A DNA stretch of 64,000 nt, from contig NC_135716.1 of the NCBI RefSeq assembly GCF_964656455.1, positions 76,980,484 through 77,044,483 on the forward strand, written 5' to 3'. Origin of the DNA: Halichoerus grypus. Lineage: Eukaryota; Chordata; Mammalia; Carnivora; Phocidae. The translations under genes were made by a program, and so were the position numbers. The notes under the pieces were generated by a model that had not been told where the DNA came from, did not search any database, and saw nothing but the letters and a program-made list of their open reading frames with translations. Below, piece after piece: positions 1 to 12,482 of this stretch (position 1 is the stretch's first letter; every line of letters starts with the position of its first letter).

Positions 1-1226
1 AGAGCTGGTGTGACTCTCCCCAGAAAAGTCAGAAATGGTAATGCACTTTGAGTGGAAAGCTCAAAGATGTAATGAATCCACTAGCAGGCTGTGGCTATAA
101 ATGGTTTGAAAGAACTGGAGAGACTGTGGTGACAGATGACTGTGGAGAGGAAGACTGTGGCTACAGCGGTTCTTATCTGGGCTGCTCACAAGAATCATCT
201 TTTCAAAAATAATAAAAAAGACTTTAAAAAATAGTAAATGGTCAATGAAAATTAGGAAGTAGGCAACTATAAGCACTCATCCCTCCACAGAAGCATTAAA
301 AAAAATTGAAAAAAAAAATCAAAGGGAAACTGTCATAGAACCACCTTTGCCAGAGTTCTGGAAGATAGCCACAACTAAATGCTGAATGAAGGAAAACTGA
401 AAAATGGTAGAAAAACTTCGTGGCATTTTTACTAGCCATTTCCACACCCCTGCCCCAGCTCAGCGGTGGTCTTGAAGATGGCCACCCACATTCCCAAGGT
501 GGGACCCTGGTCTCCAGCTCTGGAAGGAGCAGAACATAACTTATTTGCAAGAATTGTGTCTGTGTTTTAACTTGTCTGGGGCTAACTGAAGGACAGACAG
601 GAAACACTTGTTTTTGTTTCACCTCAGAGCTCAGGTTGGAAAAGCAGCAGGCATACCTTAAATCATTCTAAGATGAACTAGCAACTTGTATTCTCCTGGG
701 ACTAAAGGTTACAGTTGAGGTATATATGACAGAGTGACAAAATCTTAGAAAGCTGGGAGAGAGTTTCTTTAGGAAATTAGGGTATACAAAAGCACCTATG
801 TACACTATGGAATTTAGAAGGCCATGTACATGTCGAAGACAGGATATATATTCACAAAAGAACTGAGAAGGCCTTAAGCTTTCATTTTTGGCTGATTTCT
901 GGGCTCAGTGCAAGCAGAACGAGCACTGAGACAGTACTGTTAATGACCTGGCTCAGGACTGATAGTACACTAACACAGAGCCAGTCTGCAAAGACTGGGA
1001 GAGGTGTTGTGTGCGTGTGTGTGTGTGTGTGTGCATTTGGCTTTTTTGTTTCTTCTTCTCCTCCTCCTCCTTCTTGTTCTTCTCCTCTCTTTGTCTTCTT
1101 TTTTTTCCTAGTTCCTGGTGTTCAAGGAAATTACTCTCAAAACACTAGCTGAATACAAACTAAAGGAACAGAGGCTTCAGAGACCACACATGACAAAGAA
1201 CACACACTTTACAAAAATAGTTTAGA
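1..1226. other. intergenic, no gene recognised
   Basis: Mixed-composition DNA with short open frames in several phases and no similarity I recognise. It holds a GT repeat and a pyrimidine tract (see 1005-1110). Confidence 0.5.
1005..1110. repeat. (GT)n microsatellite followed by a CT-rich tract
   Basis: Nearly pure GT lies at 1005-1034, followed by a CTT/CTC-rich stretch to about 1110. The short open frame across it is a product of the repeat. Confidence 0.9.
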
Positions 1227-1238
1227 AGGGTCACTAAA

Positions 1239-1415
1239 GGGCACCTGGGTGACTCAGTCAGTTAAGCATCTGCCTTCAGCTCAGGTCATGATCCCAGGGT
1301 CCTGGGATCGAGTACTGTATTGGGTTCCCTGCTCAGCAGGGAGTCTGCTTCTCCCTCTATCCTTCCCCCCTGCTCGTGATCTCTCTCTCTCTTAAATAAA
1401 ATCTTAAAAAAAAAA
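1239..1415 (+). mobile_element. CanSINE (tRNA-Lys-derived SINE)
   Basis: It has the CanSINE head, a CT-rich body and a TAAATAAAATC/poly-A tail. The target-site duplication AGGGTCACTAAA flanks both ends. Confidence 0.95.
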
Positions 1416-1429
1416 AGGGTCACTAAACA

Positions 1430-3640
1430 AAAAACATCCCAAGGCACACAACAAAAACAAATGCTAAGGGGAAAAAATCTGATTTCCAGATTTACTACAT
1501 TATACTGTTTAATATGTCTAGTTTTCAACAAGAAATTATGAAGCATGCAAAGAAACAGGAAAGCATGGCCCTTCACAGAAGAAAGTAACAGAAACTGTAC
1601 CCGAGGAATATAGATTTGGACTTACTAAACAATGACTTTAAATCAACATCTTAATTATGCTAAAAAATCCAGCATAGCCAGGAAAATGATGTGGAAATAA
1701 ATAGAGAATAGCTGAAAAGACACAGACATTACAAAAAGGAACCAAATAGAAATTCTGGAGCTGAAATGTACAATAACTGAAATGAAAGTGAAATTGAAGA
1801 AAACCTAAATAAATGGAAAGATAGCCAATGTTAATGGATTGGAAGACTTAAAACTGTTAAGATGGCAATCTATAGATTCAATAAAATCCCTATAAAAATA
1901 CTAGTGGCCTTTTTTTATTTTTGCAAAAGTTGAAAGCCTTCCTCAAATTTGTATGAATTATAAGGAGCTCTGAATAGCCAAACAATGTTAATAAAGAAAA
2001 ACAAAGTTGGAGGACTCATACTTCCCAACTTCAAAACTTATTACAAAGATATAGTAATCAAAACAGTGTGGTACTGGCATAAGGAAAGACATACAGAACA
2101 ATGGAATAGAATAGAGAGTTGATAAATAAACTCGTGTCTATGGACAGTTGATTTGCAGCAAGGGTGTCAAAGCCATTCAATGCAAAAAAATCTGGGATAA
2201 GTGGATATCCACACATAAAAGAATGAAGTTGTACCTCCTACTTCACACCACATACAAAAGTTAACTCAAGAACTAGAACCATAAGGGGCACCTGGGTGGC
2301 TCAGTCGGTTAAGCGTCTGCTTTCAGCTCAGGTCATGATCCCAGGGTTCTGGGATCGAGCCCCACATCAGGCTCCTTGCTCAGCGGGGAGCCTGCTTTTC
2401 CCTCTCCCTCTGCCTGCTGCTCCCCGTGCTTGTGCTCTCTCTCTGTCAAATAAATAAATAAAATATTAAAAAAACCCCACAAAAACTAGAACCATAAAAC
2501 TCTTAGAAGAAAACTGAGGGTTGTTAAATCTTCATGACCTTTATTTTGGCAATGAATTCTTAGACCAAAGCATGAGTAGCAAAATAAAAAATCGATAAAT
2601 TCAACTTATTGAAAATTAAAAACCTTTGTGCACCTAAGGACATTATTATCAAGAAAGTGAAAATACAACCTATAGAATGGGAGAAAATATTTGCAAGTCA
2701 TTTATCTGATAAGGATCCAGTATCCAGAATATATAAAGAACTACAACTCAACAACAAAATAGTAACAAACAGCCCAATTAAAAAATAGGCAAAAACTTAA
2801 ATAGACATTTCTTCAAAGAAATATGCAAATGGCCAATAAGCACATGAAAAGATGCCCTACCTCATCATTCTTTAGGGAAATGCAAATCAAATTATAATGA
2901 GGTACAATTTCACACCTACTAGGGTGGCTACAATAATATAAAACTGGAAATAACAAGTATTGGTGAGGGTGTAGATAAATTGGAACCCTCATACATTGCT
3001 GGAAGGAATGTAAAATGGTTCAGTTGCTGTGGAAAACATTTTGGTAGTTCCTCAAAATGCTAAACATAGAATTACCTTATAACTTAGCAGTTCTATTCCC
3101 ACATATTTTGAAAGGATTGAAAGGAGGTACTCAAATCCATTTTCATGCATGATCATGGCAGCATTGTTCACAATAGCCAAAAGGTGGAAACAGCCAAGTA
3201 TCCATCAATGGATTAATGGATGAACAAACTGTGTATATATACAATGGAATATTATTCAGCCATAAAAAAGAATGAAATACTGATCTGTGTTGCAACACGG
3301 AAGAACCTTGAAAACATTATGCTAAGTGAAAGAATCCAAACACAAAAGATCACATATTGCATGATTCCATTGAGATGAAATATCCAGAACTGTTAAATAC
3401 ATAGAGACAGAACAAAGACTGGTTATTTCCAGAGGCTGGGGTAAGGTGGGGGGAATAGGAGATAACTGCTTCATGAGAATGTGGTTTTCTTTTGAGGTGA
3501 TAAAGAATTTAGAACTAAATAGAGGGGATAGTTATAGAGCAATGTGAATATACTAAATGCTTCTGAATTATTCAATTTTAAAATATTAATCTTATGTTCG
3601 TTTCACCTCAACAAAAAAAGCAAAACAATAACAATAATAA
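1430..3640 (+). mobile_element. old L1, internally deleted (ORF1-type 5' part joined to ORF2 3' end and 3'UTR)
   Basis: Bases up to about 1790 resemble the ORF1 5' region of ancient L1. From about 1800 the text is the ORF2 C-terminal region and 3'UTR (for example TGGAATATTATTCAGCCATAA near 3244). All frames are broken. A CanSINE sits inside at 2285-2480. It may be one internally deleted element or two adjacent ones. Confidence 0.75.
2285..2480 (+). mobile_element. CanSINE inserted in L1
   Basis: Full head, body and tail. The duplication ACTAGAACCATAA occurs on both sides. Confidence 0.95.
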
Positions 3641-3765
3641 AGCCTGGACATCAACCCATGTCAATTAAATCAGAATTTTTTGGTGTGAGGCCCAGGAACT
3701 TTTAAGTCTTGAAAACGGCTCAGGTGATTCTAAGGAATATCCAGATTTGAGAAACACTGGGCTGG
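3641..3765 (+). mobile_element. hAT-Charlie fragment (MER5-like)
   Basis: It contains the typical AATCAGAAT...GTGAGGCCCAGGAA...CAGGTGATTCTAA...GAGAAACACTGGG order of MER5-type non-autonomous hAT elements. Confidence 0.6.
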
Positions 3766-3769
3766 ATTG

Positions 3770-4974
3770 AGAAGAATTTGCATTTTATGAATATTTTGTT
3801 TGAATGTTGTTTTTTTATACTTAGGGGAGCCATTAAAGAATTTTGAATAGAACATGACAAGACATGCTTTTTAAGATATTTGGAAGCAGAGTAAAGATAA
3901 ATTGAAGGGGGCTTAGACTGGAATCAGTGAGTTTGAGGGGACTGAGACTGACAGGCCTAATGCAGGCAAAGCCAGTGAAGATTGAGAGCATCCAAGAAAT
4001 AAAACACATGTGGAGGTGGAGTACAAGGATAGAGTTTTGACCTTCAGTTTTCTGACTTCGGTAATTGAGTAATTAGTGTTATCATTAACTGAAAGAAAGC
4101 TCGAGGAGATGGAGGTAAGAAGAAATGCTGGATCCCAGGTTTGCCTCAATTTTAAGATGTATTGAGCTCGAGGTACTGTGTTCATAGGACATGTGAGTAG
4201 AACCATGCAAGGGGCAGTCAGAACTACTCATCTGGGAGTCCTATTTATAATGTGTTGATTGGCTTTCCACAAAATAACCTTTCTGATACTTAAGAGATTT
4301 TAAAAAGACAACAAGGTAACACCAAATATAAGATTGGCAGTATATCTCACAATAACTTGGAAGGAATTTCCAAAAACAACATCTGAAGCATAAATGGAAC
4401 TACAATCACAAGCAATAAATTTTTTGTCACCAAAGCAAAGTTATTCCTTCCCCCAATGCTTACCTTGTGACTCTGAAGCTGTGGGTTTCTACGTCCCTTA
4501 GTTCATACTGAGCCCTCTACTTTGAGGAAACATCTAGCCTTCTGTCTTAGTAGTTCTACCGTAGTTTCTACAACCATTGTGAGGCTCTGAATCTCAGAAA
4601 TCAACAGAACAAGAATTGGCAAAGAGGGAAGAAAGGAGGAAAATTGACTCTGAGGTGCACATAATTCTAGGAAGTATAGCCCCAATTATAGGAGGCTGCT
4701 CCGAAGGGCATCACGTAAAAGAGACCAGAGAAAAAAGGATTCTCAAGTACTTGACACATCAGCCATATGTGGAGGGCCTTTGAAGAGCCTAAAAAGATAC
4801 ACCGTGGTCTCAAAAGATGAGAGAAGTTTTTTTTCCCATACTCAAAGTTGGAGAGAAGAAGCCAAACAGGATAGGGGCCTTGGGACTTAGGGAATGACAA
4901 GCAGTGAGTTCCTGGGTTTTATTTTTATGTCATCCTCCCAGCTGGAGAAGCTGGCAACCTAGAATCATAAATGA
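3770..4974. other. intergenic; old dispersed repeat at the left, otherwise nothing recognised
   Basis: About 3815-4210 resembles a common ancient mammalian repeat (GGGAGCCATTAAAGAATTTT then a GAGTTTGAGG-type 3' part) that I cannot name safely. The remainder has only short open frames. Confidence 0.35.
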
Positions 4975-5299
4975 GTGCCGACAAAAAAAGTCCCAGGCTG
5001 AGCCTGCTCTAGTCAAAAGATGAGGAAAGAGACAGCCTAGCAATACAGAGAACTTTTAGAAAACAACTGCTTTCCTGCCAAGGAATTGAGGCAGCCTCTG
5101 GAAACTAGAACAGGCAAGGAAGGGACTCTCCCATAGAGCCTCCAGAATGAATATACTGCTGACACCTCGATTTTAGCCCAATGAGCCTCATTTTCAGAAT
5201 TCTGACTTCCAGAACTAGAAGATAACAAATCTGTGTTGTTTTAAGCCACTAAGATTGTGGTAATTTTTTTACAGCATCAATAGGAAACTAATATAGATT
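4975..5299 (+). mobile_element. MaLR-type LTR (MLT1-like)
   Basis: The 3' half is clear: GGCAGCCTCTGGAAACTAGA, ACACCTCGATTTTAGCCCA, CTTCCAGAACTAGAAGATAA, TTTTAAGCCACTAAGATTG and GGAAACTAATATAG at the end. The 5' boundary is uncertain. Confidence 0.85.
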
Positions 5300-5387
5300 T
5301 TGGTACCAAGAGTGGGGTGCCGCTAGAAAACAATACCTAAAAATGTGGAAGTTGCTTTAGAATTGGGTAAAGTGTAGAGGTTAGAAG

Positions 5388-5504
5388 GATTTTTTTTTTT
5401 TAAAGTAGGTTCCACACTCAGCGTGGAGCCCGATGTGGGGCTTGAACTCACAACCCTGAGATCAGGAGTCTGATGCCCAACTGACTGAGCCACCCAGGTG
5501 CCCC
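5388..5504 (-). mobile_element. old CanSINE, 3'-truncated
   Basis: It reads in reverse from a T-rich tail to ACTGAGCCACCCAGGTGCCCC. It is more diverged than the others and lacks the CT-rich body. The approximate repeat GGTTAGAAGGATTTT / GGCTAGAAGAATTTT flanks it. Confidence 0.85.
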
Positions 5505-6916
5505 AAGGCTAGAAGAATTTTAAGGAGAATGATAGAAGAAGTTTAGATTGTCTTGAACAGACTGTTAGTTGAAATACAGATGTTAATGGCTCTGCTAGTA
5601 AGGACTCGGAATGAAGTGAAGGCAGGGTTGAGAAAAAAATTAGCATCAACAGACTGTTAATAGAAACAAAAACATGAAGGCTTGGAAGGAAATGAGAAAA
5701 ATGTTCCTGGGAATTGGAGGAAAAGGGATCCTTGTTATATAGTAACATAGCTGGCATAAGTTACACAGTGGCTTAGCTGAATTGTTTCCTATTTTTATGT
5801 GGAAAGCAGAATTTATAAGTGATGGACTTAAACACTGTTAAAGAAAAGTATATTTCATGACACTTGCTAAAGAGAGTAGGTAAGGCTGTCACTAAAGATG
5901 GGGAAGGGGTGGTCAGAGATTGAGCTAAATGAGAGACTGAGCTGTTACAAGGACATGTGGAGATTTACAGCCAAGGAACAGGGTGGGGGTTAGTGGTGGA
6001 ACGTTACTAAGAGGAAACATCAGGGTAGGGGGATTCTGGTTAAACCAACTTGACAGGATTTTTGCTGAAGACAAGTTAACAAAGGTTGGGGATAATGAAT
6101 TTGATTGGATTATCAAGGGTGGGGATTTTCACTAAACTAACCCAGCAGGATTCTTGCTAAAACTAAACAAAATAGGCCAACGACAGAGCTCAAAGGGCAA
6201 GGCCTAGTCAAAAGAGGACTCCGAAGAGCCTGACTAAAGTTTGGTCAAAGGAGAGAGAATTTGTCAATATTTAGCTGAGATTTTCAAGCAGAGTACTGAA
6301 GGTGAAACCTGGTTCTTTCTAGCTGCTTGTAAGTAAAATGTGAGAGGAAAGAGATAAATTGAAGTAAGAAGTGTTAAGCAAAAAGGAATTAGAGCTTGAT
6401 GATTTAGGAAATTCTCATCCTATCCAGACTGCCAAAGATGGTAAAATTAAGAGATTCACCGTCAGGAAAGCATACTCTGAGAGAAAGCCAAGAGTGTGGC
6501 TGGATAACCTTTTGGTGGTGCCTCAGAAGGACAGAAAGGCTGGAGTACTCAGTCACACGGGGGGCTCTCTGAAGAGTAGGAATTTGATTCATGGATCTCC
6601 TCAGCCACCTAAGCAAAAACCAGGAATAGACATGGGATTATCTAGGAATGATTTGAGGAGGAGCCTCTTGTTTAATGGAGTGAAGCTGAGACATACATGA
6701 GAGACCCACAAGGATCTTCGCATAAATGCTGAACTGAAATGGACAAAGACAGAACAAAACGAAGAAAGGCTGCCCAGGCTGTCAGACTACCACAGTCCTT
6801 CACACAGGAGGGAGGCTGATGGAACTACTCAATTGCAGATCTTTAATGAAAAAAGAACGATAACTCCAGGGGTGGAGCCAGGAGCCCAGAAGGCAAAGCT
6901 GAGAAATCAAGGTGAA

Positions 6917-7140
6917 GCGGCGCCTGGGTGGCTCAGTCGTTAAGCGTCTGCCCTCGGCTCAGGTCATGATCCCAGGGTCCTGCGATGGATTGATCGATTG
7001 AGCCCCATGTTGGGCTCCCTGCTTAGGGGGAAGCCTGCTTCTCCCTCTTCCACTCCCCTGCTTCTGTTCCCTCTCTCACTGTCTCTCTGTCAGATAAATA
7101 AAATCTTTAAAAAAAAAAGAAAAAAAAGAAAGAAAGAAAA
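6917..7140 (+). mobile_element. CanSINE inserted in MaLR internal region
   Basis: The duplication GAAATCAAGGTGAA (one mismatch) flanks it. The tail is A-rich with a GAAA simple repeat. Confidence 0.93.
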
Positions 7141-7482
7141 GAAATCAATGTGAATCAGTGAGCACAGATGATTATTTCCAGGCCCTAAAACCTAGTGGAA
7201 TTTGCCCAGTTGGATTTCTAAATTGCTCCCAATCAGTAGTAATTTTCACCTTCCATTTTCTCTTAGTTGGAATAGGAATGTCAGTAACTAGTATCCTATA
7301 CTGGTCCCACCATTATATTTATTGTTTTCTAGTTTCATAAGCCCACAGATTGACAGGAATCTTGCCCCAGGATAGATTATGCAAGTTTAAAAGATGTCAT
7401 TCAGAGCATGTTCTTTGAATATAATGGAATCAAACCAGAAATTGATTACAAAAATATTATAGAAAAAATTTCCAAATTTAGA

Positions 7483-7520
7483 AATTAAATAATATACTTC
7501 TAATTAAATAATATACTTCT
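7483..7520 (+). repeat. 19-bp perfect tandem duplication inside L1
   Basis: Two identical adjacent 19-base units, AATTAAATAATATACTTCT. Confidence 0.9.
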
Positions 7521-7610
7521 AGATTAAGAAGAAAATCTGAAGGATAATTTAAAAAACACATTGAACTGAATGAAAATAAAAACATAGTAAATCAAAATTT
7601 GTAGGACACA

Positions 7611-7807
7611 GGGGTGCCTGGGTGGCTCAGTCCTTAGGCATCTGCCTTCGGCTCAGGTCATGATCCCAGGGTCCTGGGATAGAGCCCCACATCGGGCTCC
7701 CTGCTCAGCGGGAAGCCTGCTTCTCTCTCTCCCTCTCCCACTCCCCCTGCTTGTCCTCCCTCTCTCACTGTGTCTCTGTCAGAAAAATAAAATCTTAAAA
7801 AAAAAAA
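7611..7807 (+). mobile_element. CanSINE inserted in L1
   Basis: The duplication AATTTGTAGGACACA is exact on both sides. Confidence 0.96.
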
Positions 7808-10800
7808 AAAATTTGTAGGACACAGCTAAAGCAGCACGAAGAACAGAATTTATAGCACTAAAATGCTTGTTTTAGAGGAAAGTCCCAAATATTCTAAGCT
7901 CTCACCTCTAAGTAGTAGGGGAAAAATGAACTGAAATTGAAGTAAGCAGAAGGCAGTAATATAGATAAGAACAGAAATCCATCAAATTGAAGGCAAAAAA
8001 CAATAGAGAAAATCAGTAAAACCAAAGATTTTTTTGGTAAAGATTAATAAAACTGACAGACCTCTAGGAAGACCAAAAAAGAAACAAAAGAGAGAAAGTA
8101 CGAATTACTAGTATCAGGAACAAAACACAGGATATCACAACATATCCTGCATTCGTCAGAATGGTAATAAAGGAACACAAAGAAAACTCTGCACACATAC
8201 GTTTGACAACTTAATTGAAATTACTACAACTCACCCAATATAAAATAGACAATGTGAATAACCTGTAATTACTAAGTAAATTGAATTTTTAACTAAAAGC
8301 CCCCTGAGAAAGAAATCTCTAGGCTCAGATGGCTTCACCAAAGATTCTACTAAACTTTGGTTTAACGAAAATTCCATCTCTTCCAGAAATTAGAAGGAGA
8401 AGCACATTCTAACTCATTCAATGAAGCTAGTATTATGCTGATATCAAACCACAAAACAGCAAAAACAGAAGACTACAGAGTAATATCTCCCATGAATATA
8501 GATGCAAAAATTAGCAAATAGAATTCAGCAATATATAAAAAGAATTATACACCATAACTAAATGGTGTTTTCCCAAGATGCAATGTTGATTCAGTATTTG
8601 AAACTTGATCAATGTAATCCACCCTATTAAAAGGCTAAAGAAAAAAATCACATGATTATATCAACAGAATCAGAAAAAGCCTTTTGACAAATTCAATAAC
8701 CATTCATGACAAAAACTCTCAGGAAAGTAGAATAGAGGAGGAACATCTTCAATTTGATAAAGAACATCTACAAAAAACCTATAAATACCATTATGCTTAA
8801 TGATGAAAACCTAAATCCTTTTCCCCTAAGATCAGGAAAAAGGAAGTATATGTACTCATTGATAATCTACTTAGTACTACTGGAAGTTTAGGAAGCACAA
8901 GAAGACAAGAAAGGAAATAAAGGCATACAACTTGGAAGGGAAGAAATACACTGTCCCTGTTTGGGGATGGTATGGTAGTCTACATAAGAATCCCAAGAAA
9001 TCTACTCACACATACGCGAAAGGTCTATAACTAATCAGTGAGTTCAGCGAGGTCACAAGATAGAAGGACAACATACAAACATCAATTGTATTTTATATAC
9101 TAGCAATGAGTATGTGGAGACCAAAATTTAAAATTCGATACCATTTATAATTGCTCAAAAAAGTGAAATAAATACTTAGTTGTATATTTAACAAAATATG
9201 TACAGGATTTGTATGCTGAAAACCGAAAAACACTACTGAGAGATAGTCTGTGGCTATGAAAGGGGAAAACTCAACACAGTATGTCAATTCTCTCCATATT
9301 TTTAGATACAGATTTAACATAATTCCTACCCAATTCCCAGCAATATGTTTTTGTAGATGTGGACATGATTATTTTAATATTTATATGGAAAGGCAAGAGG
9401 ATTAGAACAGCTAAAAGAATTCTGAAGAACAAAGTGGGTATAAATCACTCTGTTTTCAAAACTTATTATATAGCCAGAATCACAAAAGACTATGTGGCAT
9501 TGGCAGAGGGATAAACTCATAAATCAATGGAAAAGAATAGAAAACCCAGAAACAGTTCCATATACATACTACCAACTGTTTTTCGACAAAGGTGCAAAAT
9601 GAATTTAATGGAGAAAGGATAATCTTTTTAATAAATGGTGCTAGAGAAATTGAATATTGTAGGAAAAAAAATAAAACCCAGCATAAAATTCATACCTAAT
9701 ATAAAACATTAGCTTGAAATGAATGATAGATTTGAAATACAAAACTATAAAACTTTTAGAAGACAACATAAGAGAAAAACTCTGGTACCCAGAGTTTGGT
9801 GAATAGTTCTTAGGCATGGTACTAAAATACTGATTTATAATAGACAAAACTGATATAGTGGACTGTGTCAAAATTAAAAACTTTTGCTCTGCAAAGCACC
9901 CTGTTAAAAGATGAAGAGACAAGTGACAGAAAAATATTTGCAAACCACAATTTTGACAAAGGACTCACACTTAGGATATGTTAAGAACTCTCAAACATGA
10001 CATTAAAAACACAAAAAATTCAATTAGAAAATGAGAAAAAGATATAAGACATTTTACTGAAGAGAGTATACTAATGGCAAGTAAGCACATAAAAAGATGT
10101 TCATGGTCACTATTATTAGAACAGCTAAAATAAAAAAAAATAGCAACAATATGGAAGACTGGTGAGGATGTGGAGAATCTAGTTCTCGCGCACATGGCTT
10201 GTGAGAATGTAAAATGGTACAGCCTTTGTGGAAAATAGTTTGGCAGACTCTTAAAAAAACTAAACATATACTTACCATATGACCTAGTAGTTGCACTTCT
10301 GGGAATTTATCCCAAAGAAATGAAAGCCTATGTTTGCAGAAAATCCTGTACACAATTGTTCATAGCAGTTTTATTTGTAATAGTCCCAAACTGGAAACCA
10401 CAAAAGTGACCCTCAATAAGTGAGTGGTTCAATTAATTGTGGTGCATTTATACCACAGAATACTACTCAGAAATAAGAAGGAACAAACTACTGATACATG
10501 TAACAACTTAGGTAAATATCAAAGACATTATCTTGAGTAATAATAATGCCAATCACAAAATGTTATATATTGTGTGATTCCATTTCTGTAACTTTCTTTA
10601 TATGACAAAATCAGACATGGAAAACAGATTAGTGGTTGTTAGAAGTTAGGGCTGGTGGGAAAGGGTGAGTGTGATTACAAAGGGGGAAGATGGGAGATCT
10701 TTGTGATGATAGAATAGTTTTATGTCTTGATTGCACTGGTGGTTACAGGAATCTACACATGTAATAAAATTATGTAGAGTTATACATACAGAAGCAATGT

Positions 10801-11520
10801 CAGCAAGATGGTAGATTATGAGGTCCCATCCCCATTGTCTCCCCCCCCAAAAACAATGGCTGAACAACTACCCATGGAAGAAAATAGCTTTGGGAAAGTT
10901 GCAGAGTACAATTAAGAAACTGCAGCAACCCGCTGGAGCACAAAAACCAAGAATAGCTGCATAGAAAAGTATAGGAAGCATTTTATCTATGTCAACCTCA
11001 TTATCTAGCCCAGTACGGTTTGGTGTGGAGAGGGATCCCCTTAGTTGCAACTTCCCTTGTGGTGGGAGGTGAGAGCAGGAGGACCCCAGCAGCCCTCACC
11101 ACTGCAGCACACACTGTCTTTGCCAATGAGGACTCCCACAGTCTTTGCTGATGCCCACAAAGCTTCCTGAAGACCATGCTGCTGAGCACCACACTTCCCT
11201 AGCTGGAGCTGCCTCTGCACCCACTCCTCCCACCCAGCTGGAGCCAGCCCTGAGACCCTGTTGCCAGGGCTGGAGTTATTGCCGAACACACCTCCAGCCC
11301 TGGTGCAGTACACTTCCCCAGAAAACAGTGTCATCACAGGCCCCCCAGAACAAGGACCCCTATAGACTCCCCTAGAAATGGCATTCCCACACATCCCTAG
11401 ACTGATGCTGGACCTGTCACTGCTGTGTACCCTACCCAGCAGGTGATCTCATATCTACTACTGGTGAAGGTCTTTCCCTACCAAAGCCAATCCATAAACT
11501 CTGCAAGAGGTGATTGTTCT

Positions 11521-11708
11521 TTTTTTCTTTTTTAAGATTTTATTTATTTATTTGAGAGAGAGAGAGAGCGAGCTTGAGCAGGGGGCAGAAGGAGAAGCAA
11601 GCTCCCTGCTGAGCAGGGACCCCGCTGTGGGGGGCTCCATCCCAGGACCCTGGGATCATGACCTGAGCTGAAGGCAGAAGCTTAACCAACTGAGCCACCC
11701 AGGCACCC
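11521..11708 (-). mobile_element. CanSINE
   Basis: Reverse-orientation copy from TTTTTTAAGATTTTATTTAT to ACTGAGCCACCCAGGCACCC. The imperfect duplication GGTGATTNTTCT is present. Confidence 0.93.
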
Positions 11709-11756
11709 TGGTGATTTTTCTTTCAAATGCAGACACCAACAAGGCTACAAGGAACA

Positions 11757-11783
11757 CACACAAACACACACACACACACACAC
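11757..11783. repeat. (CA)n microsatellite
   Basis: Nearly pure CA dinucleotides within the L1 5' region. Confidence 0.9.
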
Positions 11784-11907
11784 AATCAAAGAAACATGAC
11801 ACTACTGAAGAAACAATATATTTTTAGTAAACAACTCCAAAGAAAAGGAAATCTACAAATTTCCTGACAAAGAATTCAAAATAATTGCTTTAAAGATGCT
11901 CAGTGAG

Positions 11908-12099
11908 GGGTGCCTGGGTGGCTCGGTCGTTAAGCGTCTGCCTTTGGCTTAGGTCATGATCCCAGAGTGGGATCAAGCCCCGCATCGGCTCCCTGCTCAG
12001 CAGGAAGCCTGCTTCTCCCTCTCCCACTCCCCCTGCTTGTGTTCCCTCTCTTGCTGTGTCTCCCTCTGTCAAATAAATAAATTCTTTAAAAAAAAAAAA
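11908..12099 (+). mobile_element. CanSINE inserted in L1 ORF1 remnant
   Basis: The exact duplication AAAGATGCTCAGTGAG flanks it. Confidence 0.96.
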
Positions 12100-12127
12100 A
12101 AAGATGCTCAGTGAGCTACAAGAGACC

Positions 12128-12158
12128 ACTTATTTGCTGGCATAGGACACTCCAAGAG
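12128..12158 (+). repeat. 31-bp segment shared with 13144-13174, inserted in L1
   Basis: It matches 13144-13174 in 30 of 31 bases and the same orientation. It interrupts the expected L1 text, which otherwise runs from CTACAAGAG straight to AACACAGATAAACAA. The right junction shares AAGAG. Confidence 0.85.
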
Positions 12159-12482
12159 AACACAGATAAACAATGAAATCATGAAAATAATACACAAACA
12201 AAATAGGAAGTTCAAAAAAGAGATAGAAATCATAAAGAAGAACCCAACAGAAATTTCTGGAGTTAATACAATGAATGAAATGAAAAATGCAATAAAGAGC
12301 TTCAATAGCAGACATGATCAAGCAGAAGAGTCACACATGCATATTGTACAATGTCATGTTCCTGGTTTTGATATTATAAATGCATAGGATATTAAACCAA
12401 GTAAAAGTTACATGGGAACTCTCTGCACTACTTTTATAATTTCCTGTGAATCTATAATTATTTTAAAATAATCTCAAAGATA

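Larger units (their letters stand above)
5300..7385 (+). mobile_element. MaLR (MLT1-type) internal region, degenerate
   Basis: It follows the LTR directly, beginning TTTGGTACCAAGAGTGGGGT and continuing through GGAAGTTGCTTTAGAATTGG and GAACAGACTGTTAG. The 3' end (AATTTGCCCAGTTGGATTTC, then CTCCCAATC...) resembles the end of THE1/MLT1 internal sequence. No 3' LTR follows; an L1 abuts it. Two CanSINEs have inserted. One 109-codon open frame remains (6371-6700) with no recognisable domain. MaLR elements are non-autonomous relatives of ERV-L. Confidence 0.75.
7395..10790 (+). mobile_element. old L1, ORF2 3' two-thirds and 3'UTR
   Basis: The text follows L1 ORF2 order from an endonuclease-domain end (AGAGCATGTTCTTTGAATAT) through the reverse-transcriptase region to TACCACAGAATACTACTCAG and a 3'UTR ending near 10790. 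It has many frameshifts and stops and no intact ORF. Confidence 0.9.
10795..12482 (+). mobile_element. old L1: 5'UTR and ORF1 start joined to a 3'UTR end
   Basis: It begins with an L1M-type 5'UTR (GCAAGATGGTAGATTATGAGG, AACAATGGCTGAACAACTA), then a GC-richer segment, then ORF1 5' sequence to about 12330. After about 12345 the text resembles an L1 3'UTR end (CTGTGAATCTATAATTATTTTA). ORF2 is missing. Two CanSINEs, a CA repeat and a 31-bp foreign segment (12128-12158) interrupt it. Confidence 0.75.

Noticed and set aside
9641..10353. Minus-strand frames of about 100 codons
   Set aside because: They lie antisense to L1 ORF2/3'UTR text and are chance frames in AT-rich DNA.
11041..11394. 117-codon minus-strand frame
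   Set aside because: It is antisense to the GC-richer L1 5'UTR/ORF1 leader.
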